DNA of 64,000 nucleotides from assembly GCF_900458815.1 (NCBI RefSeq), contig NZ_UHDZ01000001.1:930001-994000 (forward strand), given 5' to 3'. Below the pieces are notes generated by a model that searched no databases, was not told the origin of the DNA, and saw nothing but the letters and a program-made list of their open reading frames with translations. A program made the translations under genes and the position numbers. The DNA comes from Staphylococcus saccharolyticus. Its GTDB lineage: Bacteria > Bacillota > Bacilli > Staphylococcales > Staphylococcaceae. Positions 9,713-20,330 of the stretch are shown in pieces; position 1 is the stretch's first letter, and each line of letters starts with the position of its first letter.

Positions 9713-10522
9713 ATGAAAAGAATCGAAAAATATGCGGATTCGTATCATAAGCAACGTTATGATATAAGAAAGCCTCATTATAATACGTATTATCAACCAG
9801 TAGGTAAACCACCAAAAAAGAAAAGAAGTAAAAGAGTTTTATTAAAAGTTACAATGGCTATTCTTATTATAATAGCGCTGTTTGTAGGCGCAATGTATTT
9901 TTTATCCTCAAGAGCAAACGTAGATGATTTGAAAACTATAGAAAATAAAAGTGATTTTGTTTCAGTAGATGATATGCCAGAATATGTTAAAGGGGCATTT
10001 GTATCAATGGAAGATGGACGTTTTTATAAGCATCATGGTTTTGATTTAAAAGGTACGACAAGAGCGTTATTTTCTACAATCAGTGATCGAGATGTTCAAG
10101 GTGGTAGTACAATTACTCAACAAGTAGTAAAGAATTGTTATTACGATAATGAACGTTCATTCACAAGAAAAATTAAAGAGTTATTTGTTGCTCATAAAGT
10201 TGAACGACAATATAATAAAAATCAAATTTTAAGCTTTTATATGAATAATATTTATTATGGTGATGACCAATATACAATTGAAGGTGCAGCAAATCATTAT
10301 TTTGGTGCAACTGTGAATAAAAATAATTCTAACATGAATCAAATTAGTGTATTACAAAGTGCAATTTTAGCGAGTAAGGTAAATGCGCCAAGTGTTTATG
10401 ACGTTAACGATATGTCAAATAATTTTATTAATAGAGTAAAAATAAATTTAGAAAAAATGAAACAACAAGATTATATTACCGATGCTCAATATAAAGAATC
10501 AATGTCGCAATTAGGTAATTAA
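9713..10522 (+). CDS. sgtB: SgtB (Mgt), monofunctional peptidoglycan glycosyltransferase
   Basis: This 269-residue enzyme equals the S. aureus length. A basic cytoplasmic tail ends in KKKRSKR, followed by one membrane helix (about 43-66) and an extracellular GT51 domain. Catalytic Glu100 lies in [13 protein letters not shown], and the second family motif is [12 protein letters not shown]. It polymerises lipid II into glycan strands without a transpeptidase domain. In S. aureus it belongs to the VraSR regulon, whose regulator genes lie at the left of this window. ATG follows AAAGGAGC. Confidence 0.95.
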   Translation: MKRIEKYADSYHKQRYDIRKPHYNTYYQPVGKPPKKKRSKRVLLKVTMAILIIIALFVGAMYFLSSRANVDDLKTIENKSDFVSVDDMPEYVKGAFVSMEDGRFYKHHGFDLKGTTRALFSTISDRDVQGGSTITQQVVKNCYYDNERSFTRKIKELFVAHKVERQYNKNQILSFYMNNIYYGDDQYTIEGAANHYFGATVNKNNSNMNQISVLQSAILASKVNAPSVYDVNDMSNNFINRVKINLEKMKQQDYITDAQYKESMSQLGN

Positions 10523-10532
10523 CAGAATGTTG

Positions 10533-10571
10533 AATGTCCACTTTTTTATAACAGAAGTAGGACGTTTTTTC
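10533..10571 (+). terminator. Probable terminator after sgtB
   Basis: An imperfect hairpin (GTCCACTT with GAAGTAGGAC) is followed by GTTTTTT. The stem is not perfect. Confidence 0.55.
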
Positions 10572-10687
10572 ATGTTTTTATTAATATTTTCTTTTATGAA
10601 ATTAACTCATTTTTGAATTGAGTGAGATTGTGCCATAATAAAGTTACTTAATATGAAAAGTTTTATAGAAAAAGTAGGGATGATTGA

Positions 10688-11506
10688 ATGCCAAAAGTCA
10701 CAAAAATAGAAGTACAAAAAAACAATAAAGAACGCTTTAATCTGTATCTTGATGGAAAATTTGAAATGGGTATAGATATTAATACCTTAGTTCAGTTTAA
10801 TTTGAAAAAAGATCAACTACTTGAAGAGGTAGATATGCAAAAAATTCAAGAGTTTGACCTCTATCGCCGTGGTGTTAATATGGCAATTCAATATTTATCT
10901 TATAAAAAGCGGACTGAGAAAGAAGTACGTCAATATCTTGAAAAATATGAAATGAATCTGAATGTTATTCAACAAGTGATTGACTTTTGCTATAAAGAGA
11001 AGCTCATAGACCATGAAGATTACGCTGAGAGTTTAAAGAATACTATGATTAACACAACAGAAAAAGGTCCAGAAATCTATAAACAAAAATTGTATCAACT
11101 AGGTATAGAACCAACAGTAATTGACAATTATACTCAGTTATATGAACAACAACAACCGCTTGATGATGTGATTAAAGTAGGAAAAAAGATATTAAAGTTA
11201 AAAAAGGGGCATGAAATAAAAGTAAAACAAAAAGTTACTCAATCGTTATTGCGTAAAGGATATACCCTTGACGCTATTCAAATAGTTATGAACGAGTTGG
11301 ATTTTTTTCAAGATGAAGAGACATTAGATAATTTATTGCAACGTGATTTAGAGAAAGTCTATAATAAAAATTGTAGAAAATATGATGGCAATAAATTAAT
11401 CATGAAAACGATAGAAGCACTTATGAGAAAAGGTTATAAATATGATAAAATTAAATCTAAATTAGAAGAGAGCGGTATATCTGATGGGACAGAAGAAAAT
11501 GAGTGA
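10688..11506 (+). CDS. recX: RecX, regulator of RecA
   Basis: This 272-residue protein is the long Firmicute form of RecX, built of repeated three-helix modules. Segments such as [21 protein letters not shown] helices and [16 protein letters not shown] are typical. RecX binds in the groove of RecA filaments and limits strand exchange. ATG follows a GTAGGGATGA ribosome site. Its stop overlaps the original start of the broken yfhH gene (ATGAGTGA at 11499-11506), so the two were translationally coupled. Confidence 0.92.
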   Translation: MPKVTKIEVQKNNKERFNLYLDGKFEMGIDINTLVQFNLKKDQLLEEVDMQKIQEFDLYRRGVNMAIQYLSYKKRTEKEVRQYLEKYEMNLNVIQQVIDFCYKEKLIDHEDYAESLKNTMINTTEKGPEIYKQKLYQLGIEPTVIDNYTQLYEQQQPLDDVIKVGKKILKLKKGHEIKVKQKVTQSLLRKGYTLDAIQIVMNELDFFQDEETLDNLLQRDLEKVYNKNCRKYDGNKLIMKTIEALMRKGYKYDKIKSKLEESGISDGTEENE

Positions 11507-11798
11507 AATGTCATAGCAAGAATTAAGATATGAAATTCAAACATTTAAAGAAAAAATGTGTAAAGCCGAAATAAATGGCATTATGAATGAGTATAATGTA
11601 TATCAAAGTAAGGTCATAGTAGCTGAGAGTTATTTGATTGATCATAATAAAGTTGAAATTGGAAAAATATATAAACTTAATGATGGCAGCGAACAATTCT
11701 TTAAAGTTGAACGATTAAAAGGTGTTTTTGCTTGGGGTTTCAGAATTAATAGCGCTGAACCAGAAGAAGGTTTACCATTAGCATTATTAAAAATTTAG
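11499..11798 (+). pseudogene. yfhH: yfhH, interrupted by an early amber codon
   Basis: Reading from ATG 11499, which overlaps the recX stop, gives MSEMS and then TAG at 11514-11516. The same frame resumes QELRYEIQTFKEK and the conserved YfhH body (NEYNVYQSKVIVAESYL, FFKVERLKGVFAWGF). The full frame is about 99 codons, the expected YfhH length, with the stop at codon 6. A shortened 80-residue product from ATG 11556 is possible but has no clear ribosome site. YfhH is a small conserved protein of unknown function next to recX in Firmicutes. Confidence 0.8.
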
Positions 11799-11813
11799 AA
11801 GGATGTTTAATCA

Positions 11814-13331
11814 ATGGGAAGCTCAATTGTTTTAAAATTACTTAAGGTCACACATTACTATAGGAACAAAAAGTCGAAAAAATGGTATCAACCTTTTGGA
11901 TATGATGCTGAGGATATCAACCTTAATAATATTTCTTTGCATATTTATCAAGGTGAAGCCTTAGGTATAATTGGAGAACCAGGTTCCTCTAAAACTCTAA
12001 TTGGTAGAATTTTAAGTGGTGCTGTAAAACCAGATAAAGGTAAAGTTATATGTAGTGATAATCTCTATTATGGAGATATAGAAGATAAATACGTCAATCA
12101 TCAAACAGTTCAAAGCTATATCAATGACGTTGTTCAATTATTTCCATATCAAGTTAGTGAGCATAAAGCTGAACAAATTATTCAATGGGCACATTTAGGA
12201 AATCAATTACAACATAAAATTTCATCGCTATCAAATAATGAATATGCACAATTGTTATTAAGTATTGTTCGTACATCACAAAGTGCTATTATCGTACTCA
12301 ATCATGTATTAACATATTTAGACAACACATTTTTTAAACGTGCGATTGAACTTTCAAATGATTACATAAAAGAAAATAAAACATTAGTTCTAATAGATGA
12401 TGATATTGATAAAATTAGTGAAACGAGCAATTATATTACGTGGGTATCACACGGTCAAATACGTAAAGAAGGATCGTTAAACCAAGTGTTACCTATGTTT
12501 AGAGAGCATGAAAAAGACCGTTTAAGTCTTATTTCTACATCTGAAATTGAGAATTTTGATTATGATTGGAAAAAAAATCGTTCATGTACACCTGAAATGA
12601 CTTATAATTTCAAAAGAATAGAACGTTATAATCATGCGAAGCCTCCAGTTTTTTTAGTTAGATTCTGGACATTATCTGTGAGTTTTTTAATTGGTTTAGC
12701 ATTAATGGGTATCTTATTCTTTAATGATTTGGGAAGAATTCGCATTGATGATAATAATACGCAAGCGTCAATTCAAAATCAAAGTAAAGATCCTTATGAA
12801 GATAAACTAGCTTACGGGTTAGCCTTGAATGGATCAGTAACTTTAAGTGGCTCTAAAAATGTAAAATTACCTAAATATAGTTTAATGACTATTACTGGAG
12901 AAAATAGCAAAAAATATCGTATTGAAATGGATCATAAAATGTACGGTATAGAAAAAAATGAGTTATTCTATTTTAATCCGGCTGGTCTATATGAATCACA
13001 TAGCTTTAAAAAATTATCTCCATATATTAAAACGAATTATAGTACTTATGTAGAATACTTCAACAGTCATTTACACAAAGAACATGATAAAGTTACTAAA
13101 ACACTTGTTCCATCTAAAGATAGTCGCAATGTGGTACCAATAACACAACAACCTATAAAAATGATTTTTGGTGATGAGGATAAATTAACAGGTTTTGTTA
13201 TTCCTATAGAAAATAAAACAGAATTAAAGAAAAAATATCATATCAAAAAAGATATTTGGATTACAAAATCAGGTAGTGGTTACTTCATTGCAGATATGAA
13301 AGATGACAAATGGATATATATTGAATTGTAG
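11814..13331 (+). CDS. Degenerate ABC ATPase with C-terminal membrane anchor and extracellular domain
   Basis: Of 505 residues, about 1-235 are an ABC ATPase domain resembling the TagH/TarH type. Its motifs are off consensus: Walker A reads GEPGSSKT (Ser where Gly precedes Lys), the signature region is LSNNEYAQ instead of LSGGQ, and no typical Walker B Asp-Glu is evident (IIVLNHVL). One membrane helix follows at about 282-303, then a 200-residue, probably external, domain. It is paired with a permease three bases downstream. It may be a regulatory ATPase or a wall-polymer exporter relative. The frame is intact. Confidence 0.72.
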   Translation: MGSSIVLKLLKVTHYYRNKKSKKWYQPFGYDAEDINLNNISLHIYQGEALGIIGEPGSSKTLIGRILSGAVKPDKGKVICSDNLYYGDIEDKYVNHQTVQSYINDVVQLFPYQVSEHKAEQIIQWAHLGNQLQHKISSLSNNEYAQLLLSIVRTSQSAIIVLNHVLTYLDNTFFKRAIELSNDYIKENKTLVLIDDDIDKISETSNYITWVSHGQIRKEGSLNQVLPMFREHEKDRLSLISTSEIENFDYDWKKNRSCTPEMTYNFKRIERYNHAKPPVFLVRFWTLSVSFLIGLALMGILFFNDLGRIRIDDNNTQASIQNQSKDPYEDKLAYGLALNGSVTLSGSKNVKLPKYSLMTITGENSKKYRIEMDHKMYGIEKNELFYFNPAGLYESHSFKKLSPYIKTNYSTYVEYFNSHLHKEHDKVTKTLVPSKDSRNVVPITQQPIKMIFGDEDKLTGFVIPIENKTELKKKYHIKKDIWITKSGSGYFIADMKDDKWIYIEL

Positions 13332-13339
13332 GTGTGAAA

Positions 13340-14245
13340 ATGATAGATAATTTAATAATGTATATTAAAAACTTTCCACATCTTATTAGCTTTTGTAAAA
13401 AAAGATTTAAACAATCTTGGAAATGGTTTGCGATAAGCTTAATCGTTAGTCTCATTATGATTTTAGCTATTGAAGGATTTTTTAATTTTAATCATACTAC
13501 TGACATTATTCAAGCGCGATGGTTATTTAGAGTAGCTGCATTAATTATTTTTAGCATAATAACTCTTTCAATCTATTTGGGATATCGATACTATGTTAAA
13601 GATTACATAGTAATGAAATCCTTCCATGTTTCTTCAGTAACGCCTTCAATAGTTATCGCGATGTTAGCGTTGATCTCTATGTTCATTTTGGGGTTAATCA
13701 TTGCTTTTTTAAAGCCAGTCAATTTTGAAACGTCATTACTTTCGCTTTTATACTATTTAGTAATAAGTGCAATATTTATTAGCATTTCAGCAGTGATGTT
13801 CGGGTTATTAAAATATGTTTTTAAGAATGTTGATATTGTATTTATTATAATAAGTGTCATAAGTTTCTTTATGGTTCCAATTTTATTTATTCCGAAAATG
13901 CACTTGAATTTACTGAATCATATTCTCATGATCAATCCACTCTATTATTTCGTACATGGAAGTGCACAGTCAGTTGTATTCGGTTCAGTAAGTATGAGCA
14001 ACATTCCATACCATATATATATTATTCTTTTTATGGCAATGATGTGTGTTATTAATTACGTATTAGTTCGACATATTGCACTTGATAAATATCGAAGTTT
14101 ATCTGATAGCGAGATGATTTCAAATCATGGAAATAATAGTTATGAAAGCTCTAAAGCTAAAGACAATAAGAAAATGAAAGGTAATGAAGGACAACTGACT
14201 GATGATTCTCATGGTTTGTCACAATCTAATGATGATAAAAAATAA
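13340..14245 (+). CDS. ABC-type permease partner, six-helix membrane protein
   Basis: This protein of about 301 residues has six strongly hydrophobic segments between residues 30 and 250 and an acidic/polar C-terminal tail (about 255-301). The layout fits an ABC-2 type permease. AGGTG at 13330-13334 favours ATG 13340; a GTG at 13334 lies inside that site. It follows the degenerate ABC ATPase with almost no gap, so the two probably form one complex. The substrate is unknown. Confidence 0.7.
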   Translation: MIDNLIMYIKNFPHLISFCKKRFKQSWKWFAISLIVSLIMILAIEGFFNFNHTTDIIQARWLFRVAALIIFSIITLSIYLGYRYYVKDYIVMKSFHVSSVTPSIVIAMLALISMFILGLIIAFLKPVNFETSLLSLLYYLVISAIFISISAVMFGLLKYVFKNVDIVFIIISVISFFMVPILFIPKMHLNLLNHILMINPLYYFVHGSAQSVVFGSVSMSNIPYHIYIILFMAMMCVINYVLVRHIALDKYRSLSDSEMISNHGNNSYESSKAKDNKKMKGNEGQLTDDSHGLSQSNDDKK

Positions 14246-14285
14246 TTGCTCTGTAAATTTAATGAATTAATTTTTTTAAAAATCA

Positions 14286-14332
14286 AGGCACCCTAAAACG
14301 CGAATTGCAATAGTAGGGTGCCTAGTTTTTTG
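14286..14332. terminator. Bidirectional terminator between the permease gene and yfhP
   Basis: AGGCACCCT pairs with AGGGTGCCT across a 20-base loop and is followed on the plus strand by AGTTTTTT. It lies between convergent genes. Confidence 0.85.
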
Positions 14333-14338
14333 ATATTT

Positions 14339-15316
14339 CTATTGTGAAAATAATTTACGTTGTAACTTGTCTTCACTAAAGACCCATCCGATGTATGAAT
14401 GATCTATTTCATTATCATGAGTCAAGTGCGCTATAGCTACAAATGAATAGTGCCCTTTATTAAGATATCTCAAATCCATTAATCTAATTTCAGTTGTACC
14501 ATCTTCTAAAGGTGTTGTCTGCCACCGATATATTGATGAGAAATTTAAGAAAGTGAATATATCTTTGTTACCTTTGACTTTCCATAATAATGAGTCTGGT
14601 GTCATAGATTGACGTTTAACTTTATCTGTGAAATCTATATTCTTCCATCTAGAAACACCCACATAGTCGTGTTTATCAGTTTGTATAGCTACACGCCATA
14701 TATGAAATTTCATAGTGGGTGCTACAAACACTTTAACAGGATTATGAGAGCGTTCAATATTTTTAAGTGCTTTCTTTTTAATTGCTGATTGCATCATAAA
14801 TCGAATAATATAATAGATTAACAAGACACCAATCATTGGAAAAATTGCAACATAAGGGTGAACGCCGATAATCCATAATATGACACCAATGCATAAGATG
14901 ATGAAAATAATAGGATCAAAAGTGTTAATGACACTAAGTTGAATCCACTTATTTGTAATGGGACGTAAAGCTTGAGTACCATATGAATTAAAAATATCTA
15001 CAAAGACGTGTAAAAAAACTGCAAGCTGTGCCCATAACCACACGTGTAAAGGATCTGTATGATTGAATATAACAAATATTAAAAAGGTTATTAAAATCGG
15101 CCATAAAATAGTGAAAGGTATTGAATGTGTAATACCTCTGTGATGAGAAATGTAGGTAGCGTTGTCCTTTAATTTTAAAACGGTGTCACCATCAGGTATT
15201 AATGATCCTGCAATTAAAGTAGTGGCTGTAGCAGCGAAAGAGCCCGCCATTCCAGGATCTGTCGTTGCTAATGCAGTGAGACTCACACTTATGACAATAT
15301 GCGTGGCTGTATCCAT
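14339..15316 (-). CDS. yfhP: YfhP-type membrane metal-dependent hydrolase family protein
   Basis: This 325-residue protein has four or five hydrophobic segments in its first 200 residues. Conserved polar residues lie in DTATHIVISV, SLIPDGDTV, ISHHRGITHS and FLHVFVDIFNSYG, the His/Asp set of the YdjM/YfhP family (PF04307). The C-terminal ~125 residues are soluble. In Bacillus YfhP is linked to expression of the divergent mutY (yfhQ), and here too mutY is divergent, 152 bases away. Enzymatic activity is unproven. ATG follows GAGTGAG. Confidence 0.85.
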   Translation of the reverse strand: MDTATHIVISVSLTALATTDPGMAGSFAATATTLIAGSLIPDGDTVLKLKDNATYISHHRGITHSIPFTILWPILITFLIFVIFNHTDPLHVWLWAQLAVFLHVFVDIFNSYGTQALRPITNKWIQLSVINTFDPIIFIILCIGVILWIIGVHPYVAIFPMIGVLLIYYIIRFMMQSAIKKKALKNIERSHNPVKVFVAPTMKFHIWRVAIQTDKHDYVGVSRWKNIDFTDKVKRQSMTPDSLLWKVKGNKDIFTFLNFSSIYRWQTTPLEDGTTEIRLMDLRYLNKGHYSFVAIAHLTHDNEIDHSYIGWVFSEDKLQRKLFSQ

Positions 15317-15468
15317 AATTGCTCACTCTTTTCATCTTTATTTAATATATATTATAATCTAAAAGTATGAATAACAAAATTAACTTACTTCAATCAGTGT
15401 TGTTTTTAATAGTTAATCGCATTATCAAACTTTTAAAATGTAAGCATTTAATAGAAAGGAATAGTTGC

Positions 15469-16512
15469 ATGTATCAAGAACCATCGTTTAAAAAGAATAT
15501 TGTTGATTGGTTTGACAAAAATCAACGTGATATGCCTTGGAGGGAAACAACTAATCCATATTATATCTGGCTTAGTGAAGTGATGTTACAACAAACTCAA
15601 GTTAATACTGTTGTTGATTATTATCACAAATTTATCACACGTTTTCCTTCCATAAAGTCTTTAAGTGACGCCAACGAAGATGACGTATTAAAATATTGGG
15701 AAGGCTTAGGCTATTATAGTCGTGTTCGTAATTTTCATACTGCTATAAAAGAAGTCAATCATAAACACGGGGGCGAAGTACCTACAGATCCTGAGATTTT
15801 TAAAAAATTAAAGGGCGTAGGACCTTATACTCTAGCAGCAGTGATGAGTATTGCATTCAACCACCCTTTAGCCACAGTGGACGGTAATGTTTTTAGAGTG
15901 TGGTCAAGGTTAAATAACGACTTTCGGGATACTAAATTACAAACGACACGTAAGGCTTATGAAACAGAACTAAAACCTTATGTTCAAGATAATTCTGGTA
16001 CCTTTAATCAAGCAATGATGGAACTTGGTGCTTTGATTTGTACACCAAAATCACCTCTTTGCTTGTTTTGCCCAGTCCAAGATCATTGTGAAGCCTTCCA
16101 CAACAGGACTACGCAAGAGCTTCCAGTTAAAACTAAAAATATAAAAAAGAGGACATTGAATCAGAAAGTTTTCTTAATCAGAAATGACGAAGGAAAATAT
16201 TTACTTGAGAAGCGTAAGGATAAACTTCTTAATGGTATGTGGCAGTTTCCTATGAGAGAAGCATCAGTTGCTGATAATAAAATCACGAAAGATATAGGAA
16301 TTAAAATAGAAACGATTAAAACACCTATTTTTGAATTACGTCATCAATTCACACATATGACGTGGAATATCAAAGTTTATAGTGTTCCGAATTCGATAAA
16401 TTTATCGAATCGTTTGCTTCCTGATAATTACACTTGGTTTGATTTAGATGATAGAGAACAGTATACGTTTCCTGTTTCTATGGATAAGATTTACCAATTC
16501 ATTGTGGGATAA
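15469..16512 (+). CDS. mutY: MutY, A/G-specific adenine DNA glycosylase
   Basis: This 347-residue enzyme removes adenine mispaired with 8-oxoguanine. Catalytic Glu37 lies in SEVMLQQTQV, a helix-hairpin-helix in KGVGPYTLAAV and Asp138 in TVDGNVFRV. A C-X6-C-X2-C-X5-C [4Fe-4S] site sits at Cys191/198/201/207, and a NUDIX-like 8-oxoG recognition domain fills the C-terminus. ATG 15469 is chosen because AGAAAGGAA lies just upstream and the product matches the family N-terminus. An earlier in-frame ATG at 15367 lacks a ribosome site. Confidence 0.95.
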   Translation: MYQEPSFKKNIVDWFDKNQRDMPWRETTNPYYIWLSEVMLQQTQVNTVVDYYHKFITRFPSIKSLSDANEDDVLKYWEGLGYYSRVRNFHTAIKEVNHKHGGEVPTDPEIFKKLKGVGPYTLAAVMSIAFNHPLATVDGNVFRVWSRLNNDFRDTKLQTTRKAYETELKPYVQDNSGTFNQAMMELGALICTPKSPLCLFCPVQDHCEAFHNRTTQELPVKTKNIKKRTLNQKVFLIRNDEGKYLLEKRKDKLLNGMWQFPMREASVADNKITKDIGIKIETIKTPIFELRHQFTHMTWNIKVYSVPNSINLSNRLLPDNYTWFDLDDREQYTFPVSMDKIYQFIVG

Positions 16513-16584
16513 GAAATAAATAATAAAGCTGTGGAACTTCTCTTCATTTGTTAAGCTCTTGATATAAAATATGATATAATCTAA

Positions 16585-17157
<573 letters not shown>

Positions 17158-17304
17158 GCAAAAAAGATGTAAATTATTAACAAATGTTTTATATTGAGAA
17201 AGTATTTTTAGATGCTAATCTTTATACTTGTAACTTCTTTAAATGAGTACAATATAATTTTCAATACAATTTAAATAACATCATATAGAGTGTCGCCATG
17301 TATC

Positions 17305-17375
17305 AGAGGTTGAGACGTTATCATTTGTATTACTTTAAGGTTTCAGAGTGTACAAATGAAATGTGTCCAACCTCT
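17305..17375 (+). promoter_or_regulatory. Two-tier stem-loop upstream of the Sav1866-type gene
   Basis: AGAGGTTG (17305-17312) pairs with CAACCTCT (17368-17375). Inside it CATTTGTA (17322-17329) pairs with TACAAATG (17351-17358). A T-rich tract (TTCATTTTTATTT) follows and the exporter start lies 47 bases further on. It could be the ntdP terminator or a leader attenuator of the exporter gene. Confidence 0.55.
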
Positions 17376-17422
17376 ATTCATTTTTATTTAAAATGAATTT
17401 AACGTAAGGGGGGGAAACACGA

Positions 17423-19043
17423 ATGATAAAACGATATTTAAAGTTCGTGAAACCATATAGATATCGTATTATTGCAACAATTACGGTGGGTATCATTAAA
17501 TTTGGAATTCCGATGCTCATACCTTTATTAATTAAATACGCTATAGACGGCGTGATTAATAACCATTCTTTGTCTAATAGTGAGAAATTTAGTCATCTTG
17601 GAATTGCCATTGGTATAGCTTTATTTATATTTTTAATCGTGCGTCCACCTATAGATTTTATACGTCAATATTTAGCCCAATGGACAAGTAATAAAATTTT
17701 ATATGACATACGTAAGCAATTATATAATCACTTACAAGCACTAAGTGCTCGTTTCTATGCTAATAACCAAGTTGGGCAAGTGATTTCTCGTGTCATTAAT
17801 GATGTGGAACAAACGAAAGACTTCATAATTAACTGGTTTAATGAACATATGGTTAGATTGTGTCACAATTATCATTGCACTATCAATTATGTTCTTCCTT
17901 GATGTTAGGCTTACGTTTGCAGCAATTTTCATCTTTCCATTTTATATTCTTACAGTTTACTTTTTCTTTGGTAGACTTAGAAAATTAACTCGCATACGTT
18001 CACAAGTATTAGCGGAAGTGCAAGATTTTTTACATGAACGTGTGCAGGGAATGTCTGTAATCAAAAGCTTTGCAATTGAAGATAATGAGGCTCAAAATTT
18101 TGACCATCGTAATCGTCATTTTCTACAGTGTGCATTTCAACATACTAGATGGAATGCTTACTCATTTGCAGCAATTAATACAGTTACAGATTTAGGTCCG
18201 ATTATTGTTATTGGAGTTGGATCTTATTTAGCAATATCAGGATCAATCACAGTCGGTACACTAGCAGCATTTGTTGGGTACTTGGAGCAATTATTTGGTC
18301 CTCTTAGAAGGCTCGTTTCTTCATTTACAACATTAACTCAAAGTTTTGCATCCATGGATAGAGTCTTTCAATTGATGGATGAAGATTATGATATAAAAAA
18401 TGGTATCGGTGCACAGCCTTTAGAGATTCAACGTGGGCAAATTGAATTAAAACATGTAAGTTTTAAATATAATCTAAATGAACATGAAGTTTTACATGAC
18501 ATCAATTTAATCATTAATAAAGGTGAAACTGTAGCTTTTGTAGGTATGAGTGGTGGAGGTAAATCTATTTTAATTAATTTGATACCACGTTTTTACAATG
18601 TTACAGAAGGAGAAATTTTAATCGATAATTATAATGATAAAGAAGTTATAGAAGCTGCTAAAATGGCTAACGCACATGATTTTATTACGAGTCTACCAGA
18701 AGGGTATGATACTGAAGTTGGAGAACGAGGAGTAAAATTATTTGGAGGTCAAAAACAAAGACTATCGATTGCTCGTATATTTTTAAATAATCCTCCAATT
18801 TTAATTCTTGATGAAGCGACGAGTGCACTGGACTTGGAAAGTGAAGCCATTATTCAAGAAGCTTTAGACGTATTAAGTAAAGATAGAACAACGCTTATCG
18901 TAGCACATCGATTATCCACAATTACTCATGCTGATAAGATAGTTGTTATGGAAAATGGACGAATCGCTGAAATTGGCACACATCGTGAACTTATTGCTAA
19001 ACAAGGCGCTTATGAACATCTTTATAGTATTCAAGGTTTGTAA
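17423..19043 (+). pseudogene. Sav1866-type multidrug ABC exporter, frameshifted and internally deleted
   Basis: The protein fits the Sav1866 half-transporter (membrane domain plus ATPase). An extra A near 17831 (AATTAACTGG where AATTACTGG is expected) shifts the frame after about 137 codons, and the frame resumes as GLMNIWLDC in +1. The repaired product would be about 539 residues, against 578 in Sav1866. About 39 residues are missing between GEILID and [14 protein letters not shown] (junction about 18624-18645), which removes the Q-loop. Walker A reads GGGKSI instead of GGGKST and the signature LFGGQ instead of LSGGQ. Transport function is very unlikely. Confidence 0.9.
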
Positions 19044-19071
19044 TAAAAGTAATATCATTAAATTATAAAAC

Positions 19072-19105
19072 CACCTATTACTTAACAGGTAATAGGTGAT
19101 TTTTT
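19072..19105. terminator. Terminator between the exporter pseudogene and the FUSC-type gene
   Basis: CACCTATTAC pairs with GTAATAGGTG across a 7-base loop and is followed by ATTTTTT. The genes converge here. Confidence 0.85.
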
Positions 19106-19109
19106 CAAC

Positions 19110-20204
19110 TTACAAATCAAAGTCTTCATCAGATATATCGATGTCAGAATCTGAACGGTGATAAGTAAAGAAACTTAAACGAATGCGGTCTAAATGCTCA
19201 AGATGATATCTATATTCTTCTATTGTAGCTATAATTTGCATAACATTTGTATAAGAATATTTAGTTTGATGGGGCTGTTGAATCAATTGTTGTTGAAAAG
19301 CATCCATTAAATTTTTCTTTTGTGGATTATCAACTTCGTAATCAAATTGTGTGACATCATATTTTGCTTTTTTAGATAGACTTTTAAAAATCTGTTCATG
19401 AACAGCTACTAAAGAATCAAGTTCTAATTTGATCTGTAATAACAGTTGATTGTTAAGTTGATGAAGATCATTTTGAAAACGAGACATTCGTTTAAGTACT
19501 TCATATGCTTGTCTAGTCGTTCCCACTACTTCTTTAAATAGTATTTTCTTTCTATTTTGTTGGAAGATTTGCTTCTTAGTGAATGGTCTTTCTTCACTAT
19601 AGTAATCAAAAATTTGTTCTAGTTTAGTAATTCGTGTGTTCAGTTGATCTCCATCTTGCTTAATATTATGAAATTCTGATGTATCATTGAGTACTAACTT
19701 AAACCACACAAAGATATCTGAAGAGATATTCATTGAATTATAGTATATCTTTGTTTCGAACTTTGGTGGTAAGAAAATGAGGTTAACAACTGATGAGCTT
19801 AAAACACCAATCATGACTAGTACAAATCTAAAAAATGCTGCCACGTAAAAAGAACCTGTGTGTTGACCCATTATGATTAGCGCAGTCACACTTGCTAAAG
19901 TAGCTACATGGGCTAGTTTAAATTGAAATAAAATAGCAATTAATAGGATTACCGTTACACCCATGATGATAAAATTATCACTGAAAATTGTCACCATTGT
20001 AACTGCCAATAAGGCGCCAATAACATTACCAATCGCTTGTTCAGATACTGTTTTTATAGAGCGATAAACACTAGGTTGCATGGCAACTACTGCACTGACA
20101 CCAGCAAGTGCCTTTAAACCAATATCTTCTGGTAGTAAAGAAGCGATAGACATAGCTAGTATAATTGCTATACCAGTTTTAAAGATCCGGGCTCCGAGTC
20201 TCAA
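19110..20204 (-). CDS. FUSC/aromatic-acid-exporter-like membrane protein (DUF939 type)
   Basis: Of 364 residues, the first ~150 hold four to six hydrophobic helices (starting RIFKTGIAIILAMSIASLLPED). The rest is a charged helical cytoplasmic domain ending in acidic residues (DSDIDISDEDFDL). This matches the ArAE/FUSC family of putative exporters; the substrate is unknown. The start is TTG at 20204, supported by AAGGAGC about nine bases upstream on the minus strand. No ATG occurs near that ribosome site in this frame. Confidence 0.82.
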   Translation of the reverse strand: MRLGARIFKTGIAIILAMSIASLLPEDIGLKALAGVSAVVAMQPSVYRSIKTVSEQAIGNVIGALLAVTMVTIFSDNFIIMGVTVILLIAILFQFKLAHVATLASVTALIIMGQHTGSFYVAAFFRFVLVMIGVLSSSVVNLIFLPPKFETKIYYNSMNISSDIFVWFKLVLNDTSEFHNIKQDGDQLNTRITKLEQIFDYYSEERPFTKKQIFQQNRKKILFKEVVGTTRQAYEVLKRMSRFQNDLHQLNNQLLLQIKLELDSLVAVHEQIFKSLSKKAKYDVTQFDYEVDNPQKKNLMDAFQQQLIQQPHQTKYSYTNVMQIIATIEEYRYHLEHLDRIRLSFFTYHRSDSDIDISDEDFDL

Positions 20205-20330
20205 ATAAAATGCTCCTTTTATTTAATTTGAATTAAAAAATTATATTCTCATTCATTAATGTTATACACCGAGAGGCTAAATTAATCAAGTTTATAATTA
20301 GAGGCTTAGTTTCACAGATAATAAAAAAGT

